A DNA stretch of 37,622 bases, from assembly GCA_029267315.1 (NCBI GenBank), contig JAJUJD010000010.1, positions 1 to 37,622 on the forward strand. Direction: 5' to 3'. This DNA is from Alcaligenaceae bacterium (GTDB taxonomy: Bacteria; Pseudomonadota; Gammaproteobacteria; Burkholderiales; Burkholderiaceae_B). This document shows, one piece after another, positions 27,886 to 36,264 of this stretch. The notes under the pieces are model-generated. The model saw only the letters and a program-made list of their open reading frames with translations. It was not told where the DNA came from and searched no databases. How positions within the stretch are numbered: position 1 is the first letter of the stretch; the number at the start of each line of letters is the position of its first letter. The position numbers were made by a program, and so were the translations under genes.

Positions 27886-29772
27886 ATGAATCGCATATTG
27901 CTTTACGTCGTCATTGCCCTCATCGCTTTGCTGCCCGTTCTGCCGGTGACTCCTGCCTTCTGGATCACACATCTGAACTATGTTGGGCTTGCCAGCCTGG
28001 TTGTGTTGGGCCTGGTGCTGCTGACCGGCGTCAGCGGTCTCACTTCCTTTGGCCAAGCGGCCTTCGTGGGCATTGGCGCATACGCCACCGCCTGGTTCAC
28101 GACACAAATGGCGTGGTCTCCGTGGTTAGCGCTAGTCATCGCTCTGGCAATCACGTTTGTCGCGGCTTACGTGCTGGGGTCAATTTCCCTGCGGCTTTCG
28201 GGCCACTATCTGCCGCTGGGCACCATCGCCTGGGGGTTATCCCTTTATTATCTGTTCGGCAACCTCAGCTTTCTGGGCCAGCATGACGGTATTTCCGGCA
28301 TACAGCCGCTCGAGATATTTGGCGTATCCCTGGCAGACAGCCGCCACATTTACTACCTTATCTGGGCCTGCGTTCTGCTTGCAATGTGGGGCTCACGCAA
28401 CCTCCTGGATTCCCGCCCAGGGCGTGCCATCCGTGCACTGAAAAGCGGGCAGGGCATGGCGGAATCCTTCGGCATCGATACGGCTCGCTACAAGACCATC
28501 GTCTTCGTATATGCGGCGCTGCTGGCCTGCCTTTCAGGCTGGATCTACGCCCACATGCAACGCGCAGTCAGCCCCAGTCCATTTGGCCTGAATTACGGTA
28601 TCGAGTATTTGTTCATGGCAGTGGTGGGGGGCGCCAGCAGTGTCTGGGGTGCGGTAGTGGGAGCTGGCCTCATTCTCACCCTTAAAGACCAGCTTCAGAA
28701 TATTCTGCCCGTGATCTTCGGCCACAACAGCAACTTTGAGCTCATCGTCTTTGGCGTGCTCATGGTGCTGGTGCTGCAGTACGCGCGTGGCGGCGTCTGG
28801 CCCATTCTGGCTCATTGGTGGGAAGTGCTCACAGGTGGTGCCAGCGATACCCGTCGCAAAGCGCCTCCTGCCGATGCACCCGCGCTTGCGCAACGTCCCC
28901 GGCCCACCTCCGGCGCCGTCGTGCTTCAGGTTGAAGCCATACGCAAGGAATTCGGTGGCCTGGTTGCGGTGAATGACATCAGCTTCACCCTAAAGGCGGG
29001 TGAAATCATGGGCCTTATCGGTCCTAATGGTGCCGGCAAGAGTACCACCTTCAATTTGATTACGGGGGTACTGAAGGCGACCAGCGGGCGTGTACGCTTC
29101 CTGAATGATCGTCTCGACACGCTCCCCGCCCGCGAAATTTCCCGACTGGGAGTGGGCCGCAGCTTCCAGCATGTTCAGCTGCTGCCGGACATGACAGTCC
29201 TGGAAAACGTCGCTCTGGGCGCGCACTTACGGCGCAATGTGGGTGTTGTGGCGGCCGCCTTGCATGCAGACCGTTCTATAGAAGCCGAACTGTTGCATGA
29301 GGCTGCCATTCAGCTGGAGCGCGTTGGCCTGGGTGACTACCTATACGAACAGGCGGGCAACCTGGCGCTGGGTCAGCAGCGTATTCTGGAAATTGCGCGA
29401 GCTCTGGCGGCGGACCCAGTCCTGCTCTTGCTTGATGAACCGGCAGCCGGCCTGCGCTACAAGGAGAAGCAGGAACTCGCTGCCGTGCTGGATCAGCTAC
29501 GCAAGGAAGGCATGAGCATCCTGCTGGTTGAGCACGATATGGATTTCGTCATGAACCTGACTGATCACATCGTGGTCATGGATTTCGGGACAAAAATCGC
29601 AGAAGGCACACCTGAGGAAATTCAGACAAATCCGGCCGTGCTCGAAGCGTACCTGGGCGGAATCGACGATGACCTGGAGATCACGCCGGAAGCTGGATCG
29701 GCCGACCCGGCGCTTGTACCGGGCGGGGCAAGCGTACCCGCAGGAGCAATGGCAGGAGGGAGTTCCAAATGA
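27886..29772 (+). CDS. livMG: Fused LivM permease and LivG ATPase
   Basis: A single 628-residue frame carries a LivM permease (about residues 1-305, with [20 protein letters not shown] and the EAA-like [10 protein letters not shown]) and a LivG ATPase (about 345-600). They are joined by an Ala/Pro-rich linker. The ATPase shows Walker A GPNGAGKS near 380, signature [15 protein letters not shown], Walker [13 protein letters not shown] and the switch histidine in LLVEHDMDF, so it should be active. Joining membrane and ATPase domains in cis fixes their stoichiometry. A tail of about 30 residues rich in Gly, Ala and Pro ends the protein. The stop overlaps livF by ATGA. Confidence 0.95.
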   Translation: MNRILLYVVIALIALLPVLPVTPAFWITHLNYVGLASLVVLGLVLLTGVSGLTSFGQAAFVGIGAYATAWFTTQMAWSPWLALVIALAITFVAAYVLGSISLRLSGHYLPLGTIAWGLSLYYLFGNLSFLGQHDGISGIQPLEIFGVSLADSRHIYYLIWACVLLAMWGSRNLLDSRPGRAIRALKSGQGMAESFGIDTARYKTIVFVYAALLACLSGWIYAHMQRAVSPSPFGLNYGIEYLFMAVVGGASSVWGAVVGAGLILTLKDQLQNILPVIFGHNSNFELIVFGVLMVLVLQYARGGVWPILAHWWEVLTGGASDTRRKAPPADAPALAQRPRPTSGAVVLQVEAIRKEFGGLVAVNDISFTLKAGEIMGLIGPNGAGKSTTFNLITGVLKATSGRVRFLNDRLDTLPAREISRLGVGRSFQHVQLLPDMTVLENVALGAHLRRNVGVVAAALHADRSIEAELLHEAAIQLERVGLGDYLYEQAGNLALGQQRILEIARALAADPVLLLLDEPAAGLRYKEKQELAAVLDQLRKEGMSILLVEHDMDFVMNLTDHIVVMDFGTKIAEGTPEEIQTNPAVLEAYLGGIDDDLEITPEAGSADPALVPGGASVPAGAMAGGSSK

Positions 29773-30551
29773 GCAGCACCAATAAGCCCAAGCACCCCAT
29801 TCTGAAGGTGACGGATCTCTCTGCCCGCTACGGCAAGGTGACGGCAGTCAGCGGCGCCAATCTCATGGTGGTTCGCGGAAGCATCGTGACAGTCATTGGT
29901 GCGAACGGGGCGGGCAAGTCGACCCTGCTCAATTCCATTATGGGCTCGCTGCCTTTATCCGGTAACTGCTCTGGCTCAATCGAGTATCTGGGAGGCGAGA
30001 TTGGCGCCTGGCAGGTCGAGCGCCGCGTGGCCAGTGGTGTGTCACTGGTACCGGAACGGCGTGAGCTGTTCGGCAGTATGTCGGTGGAAGACAACCTGCT
30101 GCTGGGCGGCTTTCGCCTGTACAGGGAAGGGCGTCATGGATGGCGCGAAACCATCGATGAGGTCTACGAACTTTTCCCACGACTGAAGGAACGTCGCAAT
30201 CAATATGCGGGCACCTTGTCGGGCGGTGAACGTCAGATGCTGGCGGTCGGGCGTGCACTCATGGCCCAGCCTCAGCTGCTCATGCTGGACGAGCCCAGTC
30301 TTGGCCTGGCACCACGCATCGTGCGCGAGATTTTCCACATTATTGGCCGCTTGCGCAGCACTGGCGTGGCAATTTTGCTGGTCGAGCAGAATGCGCGTGC
30401 GGCGCTGCAGGTTGCTGATTACGGTTATGTACTGGAAACAGGCGAGATCGTGCTCGAAGGGAAGGCGAGGGAATTGGCCGACAACCCGCGGGTGATAGAG
30501 AGCTACCTGGGTCTGGGCAAGAAGAAAGAGGGCGATACGGCCCCAGCCTGA
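29769..30551 (+). CDS. livF: ABC transporter ATP-binding protein LivF (first operon)
   Basis: This encodes a 260-residue cytoplasmic ATPase, the second nucleotide-binding subunit of the first transporter. Walker A is GANGAGKS, the signature is LSGGERQMLAVGRAL, Walker B is LLMLDEPSLGLAP, and the switch histidine is replaced by Gln in LLVEQNARAAL, which is usual in LivF. All the elements needed for a LivF are intact. It overlaps the fused livMG gene by four bases and ends the rightward operon, 36 bp before the shared terminator stem. Confidence 0.96.
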   Translation: MSSTNKPKHPILKVTDLSARYGKVTAVSGANLMVVRGSIVTVIGANGAGKSTLLNSIMGSLPLSGNCSGSIEYLGGEIGAWQVERRVASGVSLVPERRELFGSMSVEDNLLLGGFRLYREGRHGWRETIDEVYELFPRLKERRNQYAGTLSGGERQMLAVGRALMAQPQLLMLDEPSLGLAPRIVREIFHIIGRLRSTGVAILLVEQNARAALQVADYGYVLETGEIVLEGKARELADNPRVIESYLGLGKKKEGDTAPA

Positions 30552-30587
30552 ACGTCCCGAAAAACACCCGCCATATACGAAAAAAAA

Positions 30588-30621
30588 TGCGCCGCCGAGG
30601 CATAAGTGCCAGGGCGGCGCA
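30588..30621. terminator. Bidirectional intrinsic terminator between the two liv operons
   Basis: TGCGCCGCC (30588-30596) and GGCGGCGCA (30613-30621) form a perfect 9-bp GC-rich stem. Inside it GGCA-TAAG-TGCC makes a second stem, separated by a 2x2 internal loop. On the left a run of eight A gives an oligo-U tail for the leftward transcript. On the right GCTTGTTT serves the rightward one. It sits in the 88-bp gap between two converging operons. Confidence 0.85.
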
Positions 30622-30639
30622 GCTTGTTTGCCGATTGAT

Positions 30640-31620
30640 TCAGGCGACTGCCTTGCGGCGTCCCCCTGCACGGTGCAGGATCTCGCCAACAATGCCGCGG
30701 CGGAATGCCATCACGCAGATGATGAAGATCAGGCCGATGACCATGGTGACGGATTCACCCAGAACGTTGAACCAGTCGATGCCCGTCCATTGCGCCATGG
30801 CTCGACCGAATTCGCCAACCTTGTTCTCAAGCACCACGACGATCAGTGCGCCCAGTACGGGGCCGAGGAACGTGCCCAGCCCACCGATCAGCGTCATGAG
30901 AATGACCAGACCAGACATCTGCCAGGTCGCGTCAGAAAGTGTGGCAGAGACAAAGACCAGCGATTTGGTGGCGCCTGCCAAGCCCGCCAGCGTGGCAGAT
31001 ATGACAAAGACCAACAGCTTGAACTTCGAGACGTCGTAGCCGAGCGAGATAGTGCGGGCCTCGTTTTCGCGCAGTGCCTTGAGCACTTGTCCGAAGGGCG
31101 AGTTAACCGTCCGCCAGCATACGATGAAGCCCAGAATGAACACGGCCAATACCAGGTAGTAGAGGTTCAGGTCGTTCGACAGATCAATGCCGAAGATGCT
31201 GCCGCGGGGAATGCCTTGCAGCCCGTCCTCACCATGGGTGAACGGCGCTTGCAAGAAGTAAAAGAAGATCATCTGAGCCATTGCGAGCGTGATCATGGCG
31301 AAATAGATGCCGCTACGACGAATGGCCACAGCGCCCATGATCAGACCCAGAGCGGCTGCCACCCCCGTGCCGAATAGCAAGCCCAGCCAGGTGGGGAAAC
31401 CCCATACCACCAGAGAATGCCCCGTTGCATAGGCCGCGCCTCCCAGGAATGCGGCGTGACCGAAGGACAGCAGGCCGGTGTAGGCCAGCAGAAGGTTGAA
31501 AGCGCAGGCAAACAGGGCATAGCACATGATCTTCATGATGAAGATCGGGTATGCGCCCATGGCCGGCAGCAGCGCGACGATGATCGCGAGGACGATGTAA
31601 CTTGCCAACTGACGGTTCAT
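30640..31620 (-). CDS. livM: Branched-chain-amino-acid-type ABC transporter permease LivM (second operon)
   Basis: This encodes a 326-residue polytopic permease with the LivM pattern: a tandem of helices, NLLLAYTGLLSFGHAAFLGGAAYATG near residue 50, and the cytoplasmic EAA-like segment GQVLKALRENEARTISLGYD. Unlike its counterpart in the first operon it carries no ATPase domain. It is the last gene of the leftward operon, starts four bases inside the livH stop (ATGA overlap), and ends 19 bp before the shared terminator stem. Substrate unknown. Confidence 0.95.
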   Translation of the reverse strand: MNRQLASYIVLAIIVALLPAMGAYPIFIMKIMCYALFACAFNLLLAYTGLLSFGHAAFLGGAAYATGHSLVVWGFPTWLGLLFGTGVAAALGLIMGAVAIRRSGIYFAMITLAMAQMIFFYFLQAPFTHGEDGLQGIPRGSIFGIDLSNDLNLYYLVLAVFILGFIVCWRTVNSPFGQVLKALRENEARTISLGYDVSKFKLLVFVISATLAGLAGATKSLVFVSATLSDATWQMSGLVILMTLIGGLGTFLGPVLGALIVVVLENKVGEFGRAMAQWTGIDWFNVLGESVTMVIGLIFIICVMAFRRGIVGEILHRAGGRRKAVA

Positions 31621-32504
31621 TTCTCTTTCCCGAAAAGACCTGCGGGGCGCAGCAGAAGAACGATGACCATGATGATGAACACCACTGTGTTCGAGGCCTC
31701 AGGCCAGAAGACCTTGGTAAGACCCTCGATAATGCCCAGGCCCAGGCCGGTGATGATGGAGCCCATGATGGAGCCCATACCACCGATCACCACAACGGCA
31801 AACACCACGATGATCAGGTTGGAGCCCATCAATGGCGAAACCTGCATGACCGGCGCTGCCAGTACTCCGGCAAAGCCGGCCAGTGCCACGCCGAAGCCGT
31901 AAGTCAGAGTGACCATCAGCGGAACATTCACGCCAAAGGCTTCCACCAGCTTGGGGTTTTCAGTGCCGGCGCGAAGCAGCGCACCCAGGCGAGTTTTTTC
32001 GATCATGAACCAGGTGGCGAGGCAGACTACGATGGACGCAACCACAACCCAGGCACGGTATATGGGCAGGTACATGAAGCCCAGATTGACGCCCCCCTGG
32101 AGCAGTGCCGGGGTGGAGTACGGCTGGCCGGACACGCCGTAGAAACTGCGGAAAACGCCTTCCAGCAAAAGAGTGATGCCAAAGGTGAGCAGCAGCCCAT
32201 AAAGGTGGTCCAGCTTATAGAGGTGCCGGATCAGTGTTTTTTCCAGGATGATGCCGAAGATGCCCACGAGTATGGGAGACACGACCAGCATGACCCAGTA
32301 ATTGAGGCCGAGGTAGGACAAGCCCATCCAGGCGAGGAAGGCGCCCAGCATGTACAAGGCGCCGTGGGCAAAATTAATGATGTTAAGGAGGCCGAAAATG
32401 ACGGCGAGGCCCAGAGACAGGACAGCATAAAAGGAGCCATTGACCAGGCCCAGCAGTACCTGGCCCAGCAGCGCCTGAATGGGGATGCCGAAGAGGTCAG
32501 TCAT
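31617..32504 (-). CDS. livH: Branched-chain-amino-acid-type ABC transporter permease LivH (second operon)
   Basis: This encodes a 295-residue polytopic permease of normal LivH length. The N-terminal pattern LLGLVNGSFYAVLSLGLAVIFGLLNIINFAHG is characteristic, and the cytoplasmic segment GALLRAGTENPKLVEAFGVN matches the EAA-like loop. I chose the ATG at 32504. The 15 extra residues on the track precede the family start. The gene follows livK of this operon after 92 bp that contain a strong hairpin, and overlaps livM by four bases. It forms the channel with LivM of the same operon. Confidence 0.94.
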   Translation of the reverse strand: MTDLFGIPIQALLGQVLLGLVNGSFYAVLSLGLAVIFGLLNIINFAHGALYMLGAFLAWMGLSYLGLNYWVMLVVSPILVGIFGIILEKTLIRHLYKLDHLYGLLLTFGITLLLEGVFRSFYGVSGQPYSTPALLQGGVNLGFMYLPIYRAWVVVASIVVCLATWFMIEKTRLGALLRAGTENPKLVEAFGVNVPLMVTLTYGFGVALAGFAGVLAAPVMQVSPLMGSNLIIVVFAVVVIGGMGSIMGSIITGLGLGIIEGLTKVFWPEASNTVVFIIMVIVLLLRPAGLFGKEK

Positions 32505-32546
32505 ATTGTTGGTGATCCATGATGATGCGAATGGAGTGAGCATGCA

Positions 32547-32583
32547 CACGCCGCCCTGAGCCTGAACGGCGTGGGGCGGCGTG
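32547..32583 (-). other. GC-rich hairpin between livK and livH of the second operon
   Basis: CACGCCGCCC (32547-32556) and GGGCGGCGTG (32574-32583) form a perfect 10-bp stem with a 17-base loop, 13 bp past the livK2 stop. No T-run follows in the transcribed direction, so full termination is unlikely. It parallels the hairpin after livK1 and probably protects the binding-protein message or reduces read-through to the permeases. Confidence 0.55.
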
Positions 32584-32596
32584 GAAGTTCATGCGC

Positions 32597-33808
32597 TTAC
32601 TTCTTCACCAGCTTGCAGGTGGACTCTTCGAGGGAGTTGTAGACCGTATCGGCGGGGAGGCGTTCCACGATCTTGTAGTAGTCCCACTCGCGGGTGGATT
32701 CCTTGGGCGTCTTCACCTGAACCAGGTACATGTCGTACATCATCTGGCCGTCTTCGCGCACATAGCCATCTTTGGCGAAGAAGTCTTTGATACGGTTGGA
32801 CTTCATCCACTTCATGAGGGTGTCGGCGTCGTCTGTACCCGTTTCCTTGACACCGCGCAGGTAAAACGATGCAGCGGAGTAATCACCAGCCTGCAGGAAG
32901 GAGGGCATGCGCTTGTGTTTGTCGTAGAAGCGCTGGGCCCACTTGCGGGATTCATCGTCCATGTCCCAGTACCAGCCACTGGTCAAGTACATGCCTTGTG
33001 TGGCATCCAGCCCCAGTGCGTGGATATCGTTGATGAACACCAACAGGCCTGCGAGGTTCATGCCGGGCGTCACGCCGAATTCACGTGCTGCCTTGACCGA
33101 GTTGACGAAGTCGCCCCCCGCGTTAGCCAGACCGAGAATCTGCGCGCCGGAGGACTGTGCCTGCAGCATGAAGGATGAGAAGTCGGTGGAGCTCAGCGGA
33201 ACGCGCACGGCGCTACGTACATTACCGCCGGCCTTCTTCACGACAGCCGACGTGTCACGCTCGAGTGCATGGCCGAAGGCGTAGTCGGCGGTGATGAAGA
33301 ACCACTCCTTGCCACCGTTATTCACCACGGCAGAGCCAGTGCCACGCGCCAGGGCAGTGGTGTCGTAGGCCCAGTGTACGGTGTAGGGCGAGCATTGCGC
33401 GTTGGTGAGGTCAGATGCTGCGGCACCGACCACAAGGAAGGGCTTTTTCTTTTCAGCCGCCACACCGGCCATGGCCAGTGATGTACTGGAGTTGGTGCCG
33501 CCGATCAGAACGTCGATCTTTTGTTCGTCAAACCATTCGCGTGCGCGCGCGGAAGCAATATCAGCCTTGTTCTGATGATCGGCGACCAGGAGTTCAATCT
33601 TCTTACCGTTGATTTCACCGCCCATGTCCTCGATGGCCATTCTGATGGTATCGCCACCCGCCGGACCGTCAATATCGGAATACACACCCGACATGTCCGT
33701 AATGAACCCAATGCGAATGACATCGTCGGATATGCCTTGGGCCAGGGCGGGCGCGGATAGACCGAGTCCGGCGAGGGCCATAATGGCTGGTAGGGTACGA
33801 AGCTTCAT
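32597..33808 (-). CDS. livK: HAAT-family ABC transporter substrate-binding protein (second operon)
   Basis: This encodes a 403-residue periplasmic binding protein. A signal peptide (residues 1-23, ending APALA) precedes QGISDDVIRIGFITDMSGVYSDIDGPAG. The Peripla_BP_6 pattern is clear in DVLIGGTNSSTSLAMAGVA and FFITADYAFGHALERD. It is only distantly similar to the first operon's binding protein, so the substrate probably differs. This subgroup is common in many copies in Bordetella and relatives and is often of unknown specificity. A good ribosome site, AAGGAGA, stands seven bases before the ATG. The gene lies between livF and livH. Confidence 0.94.
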   Translation of the reverse strand: MKLRTLPAIMALAGLGLSAPALAQGISDDVIRIGFITDMSGVYSDIDGPAGGDTIRMAIEDMGGEINGKKIELLVADHQNKADIASARAREWFDEQKIDVLIGGTNSSTSLAMAGVAAEKKKPFLVVGAAASDLTNAQCSPYTVHWAYDTTALARGTGSAVVNNGGKEWFFITADYAFGHALERDTSAVVKKAGGNVRSAVRVPLSSTDFSSFMLQAQSSGAQILGLANAGGDFVNSVKAAREFGVTPGMNLAGLLVFINDIHALGLDATQGMYLTSGWYWDMDDESRKWAQRFYDKHKRMPSFLQAGDYSAASFYLRGVKETGTDDADTLMKWMKSNRIKDFFAKDGYVREDGQMMYDMYLVQVKTPKESTREWDYYKIVERLPADTVYNSLEESTCKLVKK

Positions 33809-33883
33809 TGATTTGTCTCCTTGTTGATGCCGGGATCGCCGGCGTTTGCTTCATATAGCGCGGTTCTGGAATGCCCGCAGGAT

Positions 33884-34594
33884 TCAGACCCCCAGCAATG
33901 TATTGAGGGCTTCCTGTTTTTCTTCGAGCTGGTTTGCGTCAAACTGTTCGACAATCTGGCCGTGTTCCACCACATAGAAGCGGTCTGCCAGTGGGGCGGC
34001 AAAGCGGAAATTCTGCTCCACCATCACAATGGTGTAGCCCTTGGACTTCAGTGTGGTGATCATGCGGGCCAGTGCTTGCACAATCACCGGCGCCAGGCCT
34101 TCCGATATTTCGTCCAGCAGCAATAAATTGGCACCTGTGCGAAGAATCCGCGCAACGGCGAGCATCTGCTGCTCGCCACCGGACAGGCGCGTACCGGGTG
34201 AGTGTCGGCGCTCGAGCAGATTGGGGAACATCTCGTAGATTTCGGCCAGCGACATGCCACCGCCCAGTGTGCCGACGACAGGGGGCAACAGCAGGTTCTC
34301 TTCGCACGACAGGCTGGAGAAAATGCCGCGTTCTTCCGGACAGTACCCGACGCCCAGGTGGGCAATGCGATGGGTGGGCAGGTTGATGGCTTCGGTGCCA
34401 TTGATGCGGACTGAGCCACTGCGCGAACCGGTCAGGCCGAGGATCGCCCTCAGGGTGCTGGTACGCCCCGAGCCGTTGCGGCCCAGCAGCGTGACCACCT
34501 CACCGCGATTCACCGAGAAATTAACGCCATGTAGGACGTGGGACTCTCCGTACCAGGCCTGAAGGTCGCGGACTTCCAATGCAGGGGTGCTCAT
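33884..34594 (-). CDS. livF: ABC transporter ATP-binding protein LivF with an altered Walker A (second operon)
   Basis: This encodes a 236-residue LivF ATPase. Signature LSGGEQQMLAVARIL, Walker B LLLLDEISEGLAP and switch VMVEQNFRFA are present. The Walker A reads GRNGSGRTS (residues 38-46), with Arg44 in place of the lysine that contacts ATP phosphates. The codon is CGT, so this is not a near-miss of AAA or AAG. The Walker B tail also reads DEIS where DEPS is usual. It may bind or hydrolyse ATP weakly while LivG does most of the work, but this is inference. It starts with a one-base stop/start overlap (TGATG) after livG. Confidence 0.94.
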   Translation of the reverse strand: MSTPALEVRDLQAWYGESHVLHGVNFSVNRGEVVTLLGRNGSGRTSTLRAILGLTGSRSGSVRINGTEAINLPTHRIAHLGVGYCPEERGIFSSLSCEENLLLPPVVGTLGGGMSLAEIYEMFPNLLERRHSPGTRLSGGEQQMLAVARILRTGANLLLLDEISEGLAPVIVQALARMITTLKSKGYTIVMVEQNFRFAAPLADRFYVVEHGQIVEQFDANQLEEKQEALNTLLGV

Positions 34595-35364
34595 CAGTGC
34601 GCTCCTTGAAGTTCGCCGCTGGAGGTGCCCATATAGGCTTCCATGACGGCCGGATTGCGGGACACCTCCTGGTACGGGCCTTCCGCGAGGACGGCCCCAC
34701 GCGACAGTACGGTGATGGTGTCTGCGATGCGCGAGACCACATTCATGTTGTGTTCAACCATAAGGATGGTTCTGCCTTCACTGACTTTCTTGATGAGCTG
34801 CGTGACGCGGTCCACATCTTCGTGGCCCATGCCCTGTGTCGGTTCGTCCAGCAGCATGAGTTCCGGCTCCATAGCCAGTGTGGTGGCGATCTCAAGCGCG
34901 CGTTTGCGGCCGTAAGGAAGATTGATGGTGATTTCGTCAGCGAAGTCTTCCAAATCGACTTCCTCAAGCAGTTCGAGGGCGCGACGGTTGAGCTGGTTGA
35001 GCACCTTGTCGCTGCGCCAGAAGTGGAAAGACATGCCCGTTCCGCGTTGCAGGCCGATACGCACGTTCTCAAGGACTGTCAGCTGCGGGAATACAGCGGA
35101 GATCTGAAACGAACGGATGATGCCTCGACGCGCGATATCGGCCGGGGCTTCCTTGGTGATTTCCACTCCGTTAAAGAAAATGCTTCCTGCCGTAGGGGTG
35201 AGGAACTTTGTCAGCAGGTTGAAGCAAGTCGTCTTGCCTGCGCCGTTTGGTCCTATGAGGGCATGAATGGTTCCGCGGCGTACTTTAAGATTTACATCGT
35301 TCACGGCCACGAAACCGCGGAATTCCTTCACGAGATTTCTTGTCTCGAGTATGTGATCGCTCAT
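34594..35364 (-). CDS. livG: ABC transporter ATP-binding protein LivG (second operon)
   Basis: This encodes a 256-residue LivG ATPase and is the first gene of the leftward operon. Walker A is GPNGAGKT, Walker B is LMLLDEPTQGM, and the switch histidine is in LMVEHNMNVV, so ATP hydrolysis residues are intact. The signature region reads LPYGRKRALEIATTLA, a departure from LSGGQ but close to the LSYGQQR type common in LivG. The ATG at 35364 has a weak ribosome site. The 264 bp upstream, after nth, should contain the operon promoter and include an 11-bp-period direct repeat. Confidence 0.95.
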   Translation of the reverse strand: MSDHILETRNLVKEFRGFVAVNDVNLKVRRGTIHALIGPNGAGKTTCFNLLTKFLTPTAGSIFFNGVEITKEAPADIARRGIIRSFQISAVFPQLTVLENVRIGLQRGTGMSFHFWRSDKVLNQLNRRALELLEEVDLEDFADEITINLPYGRKRALEIATTLAMEPELMLLDEPTQGMGHEDVDRVTQLIKKVSEGRTILMVEHNMNVVSRIADTITVLSRGAVLAEGPYQEVSRNPAVMEAYMGTSSGELQGAH

Positions 35365-35441
35365 TACTGCCTCATGGATGCATCATGGTTACATATCTGA
35401 ATCGGTGCAGTATGAGTTGAGACGATTCCGCTCGCCATGCG

Positions 35442-35459
35442 GGTTTCTCATAGGTTTCT
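35442..35459 (-). repeat. Direct repeat with 11-bp period upstream of the second liv operon
   Basis: On the transcribed strand AGAAACC-TATG-AGAAACC gives two exact 7-mers with an 11-bp period, 78-95 bp upstream of the livG start. This spacing puts both copies on the same face of DNA and is typical of tandem-binding regulators. The rest of the 264-bp gap after nth shows a GCCCAC/GTGGGC inverted repeat (35567-35589) and no gene I can support. Confidence 0.35.
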
Positions 35460-35628
35460 GGAAAACCCCCAAAGGGAAATCACCAACTTGCATGGCGTAT
35501 TGAACTGCGCATCCGATGTTGCGGCGCAAGGTTCGCCGCTTTTCCGCCAAATACGCAGGGTCGCGCGCCCACAACCGGGCGTCGTGGGCAGCCGCACTTG
35601 TATATGTTGCGTTGCGAAACGGAAGGAA

Positions 35629-36264
35629 TCAGGCCGGCGTCTTGGCCTTATATTCGCACAGGTCGGCAATGCCGCATTGGGGACATTTCGGCTTGCGAGC
35701 TACGCACACATAGCGGCCGTGCAGTATCAGCCAGTGGTGAGCGTCTTGGAGGAACGGTTTGGGCACCAAGCGTTCGAGTCGGCGCTCAACTTCCAATACT
35801 GTCTTGCCTGGAGCAATACCCGTTCGATTGGCCACGCGGAAGATATGCGTATCCACTGCAATGGTCGGAAGGCCAAAGGCGGTATTCAGCACCACATTGG
35901 CCGTTTTGCGACCGACGCCAGGCAGTGCCTCCAGTGCTGCACGGTCACACGGCACTTCGCCATTGTGCTGCTCCAGCAGTATCTGGCAGGTAGCGATGAC
36001 ATTGCGCGCCTTGGTCCTGTACAGCCCGATAGTCTTGATATATTCCGCCAGACCTTCTTCGCCCAGCGCAAGCAAGCCTTGCGGCGTGCCATGTTGGGGA
36101 AAGAACTTGCGTGTGGCCAGATTGACCGAGCGGTCAGTGGCCTGCGCTGAAAGAATTACCGCGATCAGGAGTTGGAAAGTGGTTTCGTATTCAAGCTCGG
36201 TAGTGGGATTCGGATTCGCGGCCTGAAGGCGTTGGAAAATTTCCGTTCGTTTTGCAGCGTTCAT
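35629..36264 (-). CDS. nth: Endonuclease III
   Basis: This encodes a 211-residue DNA glycosylase/AP lyase that removes oxidised pyrimidines in base excision repair. The helix-hairpin-helix is [13 protein letters not shown] with catalytic Lys120, and the second catalytic residue Asp138 is in VDTH. The iron-sulfur ligands are Cys187, 194, 197 and 203, matching the Escherichia coli numbering exactly. It overlaps the upstream rsxB by ATGA, the same neighbour relation seen at the end of the rsx operon in enteric bacteria. Length and motifs are complete. Confidence 0.97.
   Translation of the reverse strand: MNAAKRTEIFQRLQAANPNPTTELEYETTFQLLIAVILSAQATDRSVNLATRKFFPQHGTPQGLLALGEEGLAEYIKTIGLYRTKARNVIATCQILLEQHNGEVPCDRAALEALPGVGRKTANVVLNTAFGLPTIAVDTHIFRVANRTGIAPGKTVLEVERRLERLVPKPFLQDAHHWLILHGRYVCVARKPKCPQCGIADLCEYKAKTPA

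Noticed and set aside
31602-32522. 306-residue plus-strand ORF across livH of the second operon
   Set aside because: It is the mirror of livH and is rich in His, Gln and Asp, as expected for the antisense of a membrane protein gene.
25551-35364. Recent tandem duplication of the liv operon
   Set aside because: Gene order, fusion state, orientation and protein sequences all differ between the two sets, so a recent duplication does not explain them.
34579-35400. 273-residue plus-strand ORF across livG of the second operon
   Set aside because: It is antisense to a canonical ATPase gene and has no recognisable motif.
35389-35574. 61-codon minus-strand ORF upstream of livG of the second operon
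   Set aside because: It needs a TTG start without a ribosome site and has no recognisable content. A leader peptide cannot be excluded but is not supported.
35437-36150. 237-residue plus-strand ORF across nth
   Set aside because: Nth has every catalytic and cluster residue on the other strand, and this frame shows nothing comparable.
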